From Candidatus Gastranaerophilales bacterium (GTDB lineage: Bacteria > Cyanobacteriota > Vampirovibrionia > Gastranaerophilales > Gastranaerophilaceae), in assembly GCA_947624665.1 (NCBI GenBank), contig CANQLK010000069.1, forward strand, positions 1 to 8,733: a DNA stretch of 8,733 bases. The letters are read 5' to 3'. The notes under the pieces are model-generated. The model ran no database searches and was not told where the DNA came from. It saw nothing but the letters and a program-made list of their open reading frames with translations. Shown here in pieces: positions 1 through 5,845 of the stretch. The stretch's first letter is position 1, and the number at the start of each line of letters is the position of its first letter. The position numbers and the translations under genes were made by a program.

Positions 1-1
1 C

Positions 2-340
2 CCTCAAAATGCATACTTTGAATGTATTCATGAAATGAAGCTTATTGTTGACCTGATTTATCAGGGCGGTTTCTCCAGAATGAGATATTCTATATCCGAT
101 ACGGCTGAATTTGGTGATTATGAAACAGGTAAACGTATCATAACCGATGAAACAAAAAAAGAAATGAAGAAAATTCTTCAGGAAATTCAAGACGGAACGT
201 TTGCTTCTAAATGGATTACCGAAAACAGAGCCGCAGGCAGAGCTCATTTCTTGGCTACAAGAAAAGTTAAAGCAGAACATCAACTTGAAAAAGTCGGTAA
301 AGAATTAAGAAAAATGTATTCTTGGAACGATGAAAAATAA
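2..340 (+). CDS. ilvC: Ketol-acid reductoisomerase, C-terminal part (5' end outside window)
   Basis: This is the C-terminal 112 residues of acetohydroxy-acid isomeroreductase, the NADPH- and Mg-dependent second common step of valine, leucine and isoleucine synthesis in the cytoplasm. The frame is already open at base 2. It begins PQNAYFECIHEMKLIVDLIY, the conserved helix in which the two Glu of ECIHE bind metal and substrate. It then has RYSISDTAEFGDY, whose serine contacts the substrate, followed by the family's usual closing helices. The tail length fits the short class I enzyme of about 330 residues. A rho-independent terminator starts 18 bases after the TAA, so this is probably the last gene of its transcript. 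The gene upstream cannot be seen. Identification is confident because several family motifs appear in the right order; only the missing N-terminal Rossmann domain is unverified. Confidence 0.95.
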   Translation, partial: PQNAYFECIHEMKLIVDLIYQGGFSRMRYSISDTAEFGDYETGKRIITDETKKEMKKILQEIQDGTFASKWITENRAAGRAHFLATRKVKAEHQLEKVGKELRKMYSWNDEK

Positions 341-358
341 ATAGTTGTTTTAATATTG

Positions 359-388
359 AAAAAGACACAAATTACTTTGTGTCTTTTT
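359..388. terminator. Rho-independent terminator shared by convergent genes
   Basis: A perfect 13-bp stem (359-371 with 376-388) closes a TTAC loop. On the plus strand the U-run continues to 390, ending ilvC. On the minus strand the other arm also ends in five U's, so the same hairpin can stop the convergent gene whose stop codon is at 426. Bidirectional use is inferred from the symmetry. Confidence 0.9.
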
Positions 389-425
389 TTATGTTTTTGA
401 GAACCTTAACTTATAAAATCGATAA

Positions 426-824
426 CTAAGATTTTGTTTTATGATGTTTTATTATATTGCCTGCAATAGCGCCAACGGCAACACCTATAATACCTGCGAT
501 TGCGCAATACTTAGGAAGCATTCTTTTTGTAGCTTTTTCAGAAGCTTTTGCACCGGAAACCAAGGAATCAAGATTGAATTCAACGCCTTCTTTTTCTGAA
601 AGTTTTTTAAATTTGGAAAATAATGATTTTGTTTTATTCATAATTCTGTCTTTAGGAAATTCAAGGTTTAATTTATCAAATTCATCTTGTGACAATTGAC
701 TTATTTTTCTTAAACATTTCATGGAATTAGTTCCGATTACTGCTTTAGTTGCTGCGAAGCTTGCTCCAACAGTAATTGCGGATTTTGCGGCATAATTATC
801 TTTTGCAGAAATATCAGAACTCAT
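426..824 (-). CDS. Small hypothetical protein with C-terminal glycine-zipper membrane segment
   Basis: I do not recognise this 132-residue protein. The C-terminus (about 106-125) is a hydrophobic stretch with Gly at 111, 114, 118 and 122, a GxxxGxxxG glycine zipper, followed by the basic tail IIKHHKTKS. Residues 15-32 form a second Ala/Gly-rich, weakly hydrophobic stretch. The middle (35-100) is Lys/Glu-rich and predicted helical. There is no cleavable signal peptide. This suggests a tail-anchored or two-segment membrane protein that may oligomerise through the zipper. The ATG start is supported by AAGGAG at 830-835, five bases upstream. The gene is convergent with ilvC and divergent from the 192-residue orphan gene, so it is probably a single-gene unit. 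A weak promoter can be proposed: CATAAT at 847-852 with TTGATT at 868-873, but with only 15 bases between them. Function is unknown. Confidence 0.8.
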   Translation of the reverse strand: MSSDISAKDNYAAKSAITVGASFAATKAVIGTNSMKCLRKISQLSQDEFDKLNLEFPKDRIMNKTKSLFSKFKKLSEKEGVEFNLDSLVSGAKASEKATKRMLPKYCAIAGIIGVAVGAIAGNIIKHHKTKS

Positions 825-984
825 TGCTACTCCTTTTTACATTTATATTATGCTCCAAAATCTTAATAATCAAAAATGATTTTTTTTGACTATTTTTTTA
901 TTTTTTTACATTTTTTTACAATTAATTTTGTAAATATTTAAACAAACAGAAAAGAGATTTAGCAAAAAAACAATTTACGGGAGT

Positions 985-990
985 TATAAT
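985..990 (+). promoter_or_regulatory. -10 box for the 192-residue orphan gene, in a divergent intergenic region
   Basis: A perfect TATAAT lies 22 bases before the ATG at 1013, giving a predicted start near 997 and a short leader carrying AAAGG at 999-1003. No good -35 hexamer is visible at the normal distance. The rest of 841-984 is T-rich on the plus strand (repeats of TTTTTTTACA near 900-920) and holds no ORF or clear operator. Confidence 0.5.
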
Positions 991-1012
991 TAACAATAAA
1001 AGGTAAAGAATT

Positions 1013-1591
1013 ATGCAAGTGAAATCTCTGTCATTTAAAGGCTACGTTCCCGTAAAATTTTATGCCAAGAATCCCTTAAACGGCAAATATTCAAGAGTTA
1101 TCAAACATGAGAACTTAAGGAAATGCCAAGGTTATATTGTGAGGAATTTAAACGGCACCGCAAAAAAGAACAAAAATGAAGATTTTGTTGATTTTTACAG
1201 TCAGCACGACAAGGATTACGAGGAATATCCTTTTGTGATGTCAATGTACGATGAAGGTAAGTACCAAGAGCCTGTTATATATATGATTACGGGAAGAGAT
1301 GCGGATAAAGCGAAAGAACTAGCAAAACCCGTTGGAATAGCAAAAGGTGAGAGTATGGAACATTTGGGCAATACAAAATCCTTTGAAGCGAAATATGCGG
1401 CAAGAAGTTACTTCAATAATATAAGATATTTTTTGAATAAATGTTGTAACAGATTAAAAAACGAAAACAATAAAGATTTAACGTTGAGAGTCTTTTTTGA
1501 ACCCGAATACACAAAAAAGACCAAAGAACTTAAAGGGTTTAAATACGTAGCTTGTGATATGACGGCGGAAGATTCATTACAAGCCGTTTAA
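1013..1591 (+). CDS. Conserved-looking hypothetical protein, 192 aa, with N-terminal SFKGY motif
   Basis: Function unknown. The protein starts MQVKSLSFKGYVPVKFYAKN with no signal peptide or membrane segment. It is basic and lysine-rich and looks like a compact alpha/beta fold. Strand-like segments are YIVRNLNG (41-48), PVIYMITGRDAD (87-98), LTLRVFFEPEY (157-166) and FKYVACDM (176-183). The helical stretch KSFEAKYAARSYFNNIRYFLNKCC (122-145) includes a Cys-Cys pair at 144-145. From memory, short proteins opening with an 'xxFKG' sequence recur in Gastranaerophilales genomes; I have no domain name for them and this resemblance is unverified. The ATG is chosen because AAAGG lies about 9 bases upstream and a TATAAT box sits just before that. 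No terminator with a plus-strand U-tract follows. The hairpin at 1656-1689 has its U-tract on the minus strand only. Confidence 0.75.
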   Translation: MQVKSLSFKGYVPVKFYAKNPLNGKYSRVIKHENLRKCQGYIVRNLNGTAKKNKNEDFVDFYSQHDKDYEEYPFVMSMYDEGKYQEPVIYMITGRDADKAKELAKPVGIAKGESMEHLGNTKSFEAKYAARSYFNNIRYFLNKCCNRLKNENNKDLTLRVFFEPEYTKKTKELKGFKYVACDMTAEDSLQAV

Positions 1592-1650
1592 ACTCGCCCT
1601 TCCCGAACAATTTCCCGTAGATTATCATTATTGTTTATATTAAAACGCAT

Positions 1651-1689
1651 AAAAAAAGAGTATTTTTGCAGGTTTGCAAAAATACTCTT
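1651..1689 (-). terminator. Rho-independent terminator of the lysozyme-like gene
   Basis: A perfect 15-bp stem (1656-1670 with 1675-1689) has a GGTT loop. Read on the minus strand it is followed by a run of seven U's (A-run 1651-1657 on the plus strand), 18 bases after the TAG stop of the 808-residue gene. On the plus strand the stem is followed by AAAAATAAC, so it is a poor terminator in that direction. Confidence 0.9.
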
Positions 1690-1707
1690 AAAAATAACAA
1701 ATAACAA

Positions 1708-4134
1708 CTATACGTTCATATCAAGCAAAGTCTTAATCATAATAGCAGTTCCGAGCTGATCATCATTTTCATTAGCACGAAAATCGCCGTCGCCTGCATA
1801 CCTTCCGCCTTGATAAGTCGTCGTTCCCGACCATACATAAGAAGAAGGAAGTCCTTTATTTCTCATACCGTAACCGTTATATCTTTCGGTGAATACCAAT
1901 ATATCGGATAATTTACCTGTCGAACTTATATCGGTATTAGAGCCGTCAGATGCATACATCCAAAACGCATCATCATTCTGACCTTTAATTGCATCGATTG
2001 CAGCTTCCGTCCAATCTTCAAAATATATACCTTTAGGAACAATTGTGGTAACTTGTCCGAGAGGTTGACCGTTATGTAAGTATGTATTGAAGTTTCCGGA
2101 GCTTTCTCTCCAGTGTATTGCGGCAATAGCTTCGGGAGCCAAACCTGTTTTTTCGGCAACTTCTTCGTACTTCTCTTTATTTGCCATATAGTTTTGTGTG
2201 AACTTCTCAAGATCGGCTTTCTGCGAATCCGTAAGCCTTGCATTTACATCGACATCAATATCTATGGAGGATACGGAGAATTCTTCTGCCTCTTTTTTGT
2301 TATTGTATTCATCTATGGCAGCCTTTGCTTCATTAACCCGTTCCTGAGCAGACACTACTTCTGCCTGTGCCTCATCAACCGCAGCTTTCTGCTCTGTCTT
2401 GACATCGGCAAGTTCTTCTTTAGCTTCCTGCCAATCTTCCATTTTTTCTTTTACGTCAGGGTCTTGAGCTGCTTTTTCTTCAAGCTCTGCCATTTCTTCA
2501 TTCAATGTATCAAGCTCATCTTCAAGTTTTACCTTTTTATCTTTAAGCTCTTTCAGTTTATTTTTGTCTTCTTCAAGTTTTTGTTTAGCACTTTGCTCTG
2601 CACTTTCAGCTTCCGATATGCGTGCATTTAACTCAGAAATTTGCTCTTTTACGTTATCAGTTTGTTCACTTCCCGAAAGAACGCTTAATTGATTTTTTAA
2701 TGCTTGTGTCCTGTTTTGAGCACTGCTGTATGCAACTTCCGACTCGGATACAACGCTTTCTTGGTCAGTGATGGCACTGTCGTTTTCATCAATTTCTTGT
2801 TCTTTGCTTGTAATTTCGTTATTTTTTTCATCTATTTCGGCAGCTAATTCTTCATCGAACTCTTTAAGCTGCTCTTGATATGCTTCGTATTTTTCGTCAA
2901 CTTCTTCCTGATATGATTGCAATTCTTGTTCGTTTTCGCTTTTTATATCATCAACGGCTTCTTGTTTTGTTGACAATTCCTCTTTTGCATCATCATATTC
3001 CTGTTGAAGCCTTTCATCTTCTGTTTGTACTTCAGGAGCTTCCTGAGCGGGAGAAGGAGTAGTAACACCGCCTGTTACGCCACCCGAACTCGGAGCTGCA
3101 AAAGAACCGCCTCCGCCGCCTGATGATACAGGTCTTGAAACAGATTGCGAAGGTGTAGAAGATTTGGCTTCATTGTTCGTATCTTTGGTAGTCTTTTTGC
3201 TCGGTGTATCCGTTTCTTCCGTTTCTTTATCTTTGTCTTTTTTTGTTTTCTTTTCTGAATCTTCTTCAGTTACCGTATGATTTTCGGGGATTTCTACTTT
3301 TCCCGAACCATCATCAGGTGCCGTATGATTTTCCGGAATTTCCACTATTCCCGAACCGTCATCAGGTGCCGTATGATTTTCCGGAATTTCCACTATTCCC
3401 GAACCGTCATCCGTTTGGGAACTGTCAGACAAAAATAAGTCTTCAGGCAAAGTAAATTCGCCGCTTAAGATTTCTTCATAAGTTCTTAATACATCAGCAG
3501 CAGTCAAATCATTACTTCCATTGCTTTCTTTCAGGTAATTTTCAAATTTTTCCTTCATATCCGAAGTTATATCACCTGCATTTTCTACCCCAAATGCTTT
3601 TAACACATTTGCATCACCGTAAAGCTTTTCCAATAATGCATTTACATCATCGCCTTCGTTAACTTCAGGACTAATCTCATCCGAATCACCGATAACTACA
3701 TCGTTTTCGTCTTTTGTTTCGGGAATTGTTTCACCATCTTCAGGTAAAATTTCACCAAGGTCAGGCAAAATGCCTTCCTCTGCCGACGATAACGAATCAT
3801 CCGTGCTCGGTTCTACAGCTTGCTCCTCTGCATTTCCTTCGGAGCTAAGGTCATTTGCCTGCTGATAACCCTCAAATTCCTGCGCCAACAACGCATAAAA
3901 TTCTTCATCCTCAGAATTTATAACCTGTCCATCCTGATATTTCACATTTAGAATATCTGATATGTTTAAATCATCAACGGATTTCACTCCCAAAGTCTCT
4001 GTTAAATAAGACTTTAACTTCGAATTTAAATCAAAAACGCTTATTCCGCCCTTCCTGATTTGTTCTTTTTCTTCCGTTGATAAAGACTGAAACCACTGCT
4101 TAAAGAAACTTTCCTTAATCGAATCTATACTCAT
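1708..4134 (-). CDS. Large acidic coiled-coil protein with C-terminal lysozyme-like (peptidoglycan hydrolase) domain
   Basis: This 808-residue protein probably cleaves peptidoglycan. The C-terminal domain (about 645-808) has a lysozyme/transglycosylase-like core: LAPEAIAAIHWRESSGNF with candidate catalytic Glu677, then YLHNGQPL, EDWTEAAIDAI, a long ERYNGYGMRNKG segment and SSYVWSGTTTYQGGRY. I associate this motif order with phage-type 'lysozyme family' proteins. Residues 1-95 and 160-230 are two acidic helical regions. Residues 242-289 are three 16-residue repeats, 290-330 a charged Lys/Thr linker, 339-343 a Gly5 run, and about 373-615 a long heptad-like coiled coil. No signal peptide or membrane segment is visible. 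An upstream in-frame TTG at 4152 would add MKGRRI, but the ATG at 4134 is preferred because AAGGAAG at 4142-4148 sits seven bases before it. The gene stands alone, with its own terminator and a structured leader. The hydrolase domain is fairly sure. Export route and target are unknown. Confidence 0.85.
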   Translation of the reverse strand: MSIDSIKESFFKQWFQSLSTEEKEQIRKGGISVFDLNSKLKSYLTETLGVKSVDDLNISDILNVKYQDGQVINSEDEEFYALLAQEFEGYQQANDLSSEGNAEEQAVEPSTDDSLSSAEEGILPDLGEILPEDGETIPETKDENDVVIGDSDEISPEVNEGDDVNALLEKLYGDANVLKAFGVENAGDITSDMKEKFENYLKESNGSNDLTAADVLRTYEEILSGEFTLPEDLFLSDSSQTDDGSGIVEIPENHTAPDDGSGIVEIPENHTAPDDGSGKVEIPENHTVTEEDSEKKTKKDKDKETEETDTPSKKTTKDTNNEAKSSTPSQSVSRPVSSGGGGGSFAAPSSGGVTGGVTTPSPAQEAPEVQTEDERLQQEYDDAKEELSTKQEAVDDIKSENEQELQSYQEEVDEKYEAYQEQLKEFDEELAAEIDEKNNEITSKEQEIDENDSAITDQESVVSESEVAYSSAQNRTQALKNQLSVLSGSEQTDNVKEQISELNARISEAESAEQSAKQKLEEDKNKLKELKDKKVKLEDELDTLNEEMAELEEKAAQDPDVKEKMEDWQEAKEELADVKTEQKAAVDEAQAEVVSAQERVNEAKAAIDEYNNKKEAEEFSVSSIDIDVDVNARLTDSQKADLEKFTQNYMANKEKYEEVAEKTGLAPEAIAAIHWRESSGNFNTYLHNGQPLGQVTTIVPKGIYFEDWTEAAIDAIKGQNDDAFWMYASDGSNTDISSTGKLSDILVFTERYNGYGMRNKGLPSSYVWSGTTTYQGGRYAGDGDFRANENDDQLGTAIMIKTLLDMNV
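3269..3412 (-). repeat. Three tandem 48-bp in-frame repeats in the lysozyme-like gene
   Basis: Units lie at 3269-3316, 3317-3364 and 3365-3412. Each encodes DDGSG-I/K-VEIPENHTAP, residues 242-289 of the protein. The units at 3317 and 3365 match at 47 of 48 bases. The unit encoding the third copy (3269-3316) has diverged. Because 48 is a multiple of three, gain or loss of units keeps the frame. Confidence 0.95.
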
Positions 4135-4150
4135 AATTCTTCTTCCTTTC

Positions 4151-4217
4151 AAAAAATATATCGGAATACTTTGTAAATTCTTTAGAATTTTATTAAGAAT
4201 ATTTACAATCCGATATA
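4151..4217 (-). promoter_or_regulatory. Leader hairpin with U6 tract before the ribosome site of the lysozyme-like gene
   Basis: On the minus strand TATATCGGA (4217-4209) pairs with TCCGATATA (4165-4157). TTGTAAAT (4208-4201) pairs with ATTTACAA (4178-4171), leaving a 5-base bulge. A further 4 bp (TCTT with AAGA) lie across a 2-base bulge, closing a 12-base loop. Six U's follow (4156-4151), then GAAAGGAAG and the ATG at 4134. This looks like an attenuator or a large operator dyad. An alternative inner hairpin (4175-4180 with 4185-4190) could compete. Function is inferred. Confidence 0.5.
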
Positions 4218-4244
4218 CATTTAATTAAATATTTATTTTAAACC

Positions 4245-4272
4245 TTGAAAAGAAAAATTCTCGGTTTACAAT
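4245..4272 (+). promoter_or_regulatory. Promoter of tRNA-Glu
   Basis: TTGAAA (4245-4250) and TACAAT (4267-4272) are separated by 16 bases. Transcription is expected at about 4279-4281, which is at or within two bases of the mature 5' end of the tRNA. Confidence 0.7.
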
Positions 4273-4280
4273 ACAAATAT

Positions 4281-4352
4281 AGCGGTATCGTCTAGGGGTC
4301 AGGATCGCAGATTCTCATTCTGCTGACACGGGTTCAAATCCCGTTACCGCCG
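4281..4352 (+). tRNA. tRNA-Glu (anticodon CTC)
   Basis: A complete 72-nt cloverleaf. The acceptor is AGCGGTA with TACCGCC. The D arm is GTCTAGGGGTCAGGAT, typical of tRNA-Glu. The anticodon stem GCAGA/TCTGC holds the loop TTCTCAT with CTC at 34-36. The T arm is ACGGG-TTCAAAT-CCCGT and the discriminator is G. It reads GAG codons. No CCA is encoded (GTTT follows), so it must be added after transcription. The acceptor has an A1-C72 mismatch in an otherwise paired stem. No terminator follows before the next gene, 91 bases downstream. Confidence 0.93.
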
Positions 4353-4443
4353 TTTCTTTCCTGATTTTCCTTTTTATTAGTTACGTTTACTTTTTATCTC
4401 ATTTATATATTTTTTCATTTACTTCGTGATATCATATAAATTA

Positions 4444-5835
4444 ATGTGTAATTCTAAAAAATTTAATTTAATTGTCTTAATATTATATCTGGCAATTACC
4501 ATACTTTCTTTATTCCACCACGAAATATGGAAAGATGAAGCTCAGGCTTGGTGCCTCGCTAGAGATTTGAATATATTTGACTTGTATTCGCTCACGAAAA
4601 CGGAAGGTCATCCTTTATTATGGTATCTGATTCTATTTCCGTTCGCTAAATTGCACTTTCCGGTTCAAATTATACAGGTTCTTAGTTTATTATTTGTTTC
4701 TTCCGCTGTAATATTACTGCTTTTTAAATCTTCAATTAATAATATCCTGAAAATCCTTATCGTATTTAGTGCAGGCATGCTTTATTATCTGCCTTCAATT
4801 GCAAGAAGTTATTCACTTATTCCTTTATTTATTTTTGCCTGTGCATATTTCTATCCCAAACGGGCAGAAAAACCTTATTTTTATCTGCTTTCCATACTCT
4901 TTTTATCTCATACACATGTTTATATGCTTGGCTTCTGCCTGATTTGCTTTCTCTTGTACGTTTATGAAATGAAAAATAATTTTAATTCAAAAAATACGAT
5001 ACCTATTTGTATTTTGTTTTTTAATTTTACTTTTATCGGTTTTTCGTTTTTACATTCCATGAATGAAAATTTTTTATTTACCGAAAAAATTTACCATACT
5101 TTAAATATTGCTGATACATTTTTATTGGTTTCCAAAATATTTCTGTATAAAATTTGTGCTTTCAGCAATTTCACACAAAAAAATATTGGTATTATAAGTT
5201 TAATTTCAATATATCCCGCAATTTTGATATACTTATATTCACTTTTCAAAATCAATAAGAAAGTTTTTTTTGTTTGCTCAATATCTCTTATATATATGTT
5301 TTTAACATTTTCTTTTATATATCTGAACGGAATATTATACCAAAAAGTCTTTTTGATTTTACTTGTACTAATATTCGGACTTTGGAATGCGAAACCCGAT
5401 AAAGCAGGTATTATCGCAATTAATATACTTTTTGGTATAAGCCTGATTGTTTCTCCGATAGTTATTAGTGAAGATATAAAATATAATTTTTCAGGCAGTA
5501 AAGAAATCGCACACTATATCAGAAAAAATTTAAACTCCGAAACCACATTCATTTGTGTCGGAGGGACATACTTCTTTTCTGCAATCTCTGCTTACCTTCC
5601 CGATAAAAAATTTTATAACATAATTACAAAATCTTATGATTCTTATTTTACTTATGATAAATCAAAAATATCACCCGAAGCTGAATACCCTGAAAATGCA
5701 AAATACAGCATAGTACCCGAAGAAATAAAAATCCCGCAAAACAACGAATTGGAACTTTTATATACTTCGGATAAAGCAAATTTAAGCAGTAAAACTCAAA
5801 AAGAAATTTATAAGATATACCGTGAAATAAGATGA
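4444..5835 (+). CDS. Polytopic membrane protein, probable GT-C-fold glycosyltransferase
   Basis: 463 residues with roughly nine to eleven hydrophobic segments in the first 340 residues, then a soluble C-terminal domain of about 120 residues. The first extracytoplasmic loop carries WKDEAQAWCLARDL (D31, E32) and TEGHPLLWY (54-61). Later motifs are ARSYSLIP (120-127) and LSHTHVYMLG (154-163). An acidic DE pair in loop 1 and this overall layout are typical of GT-C enzymes, which move sugars from polyprenyl-phosphate donors on the outer face of the inner membrane. The acceptor is unknown, and no other sugar gene is beside it except the O-acetyltransferase about 1 kb away on the other strand. The start is uncertain: ATG at 4444 is chosen, GTG at 4426 would add six residues, and neither has a recognisable Shine-Dalgarno site. 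It lies 91 bases after the tRNA with no terminator between. The stop is two bases from the convergent hydrolase stop. Confidence 0.75.
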   Translation: MCNSKKFNLIVLILYLAITILSLFHHEIWKDEAQAWCLARDLNIFDLYSLTKTEGHPLLWYLILFPFAKLHFPVQIIQVLSLLFVSSAVILLLFKSSINNILKILIVFSAGMLYYLPSIARSYSLIPLFIFACAYFYPKRAEKPYFYLLSILFLSHTHVYMLGFCLICFLLYVYEMKNNFNSKNTIPICILFFNFTFIGFSFLHSMNENFLFTEKIYHTLNIADTFLLVSKIFLYKICAFSNFTQKNIGIISLISIYPAILIYLYSLFKINKKVFFVCSISLIYMFLTFSFIYLNGILYQKVFLILLVLIFGLWNAKPDKAGIIAINILFGISLIVSPIVISEDIKYNFSGSKEIAHYIRKNLNSETTFICVGGTYFFSAISAYLPDKKFYNIITKSYDSYFTYDKSKISPEAEYPENAKYSIVPEEIKIPQNNELELLYTSDKANLSSKTQKEIYKIYREIR

Positions 5836-5845
5836 TTTTATTTCA
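5823..5845. terminator. Weak 8-bp hairpin spanning two convergent stop codons
   Basis: TGAAATAA (5823-5830) and TTATTTCA (5838-5845) pair around a 7-base loop containing the TGA of the membrane protein gene, next to the TAA of the hydrolase gene. The stem is AT-rich and has no clean U-tract, so termination here is doubtful. It is the only candidate between these two convergent genes. Confidence 0.25.

Noticed and set aside
457..699. 80-codon plus-strand frame opposite the glycine-zipper protein gene
   Set aside because: Shadow frame with no ribosome site. The minus-strand gene has AAGGAG and a sensible protein pattern.
2113..2631. 172-codon plus-strand frame rich in Phe, Leu and Cys
   Set aside because: It is the complement of the Glu/Lys-rich coiled coil in the lysozyme-like gene; GAA and AAG codons read backwards as TTC and CTT. 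No ribosome site and no family likeness.
3269..3412. CRISPR-like array
   Set aside because: The units are directly adjacent, without unique spacers, and encode an in-frame amino-acid repeat inside a long gene.
4281..4352. tRNA-Glu as an integration site for a genomic island
   Set aside because: No second copy of the tRNA 3' end and no integrase or phage gene is present in the window.
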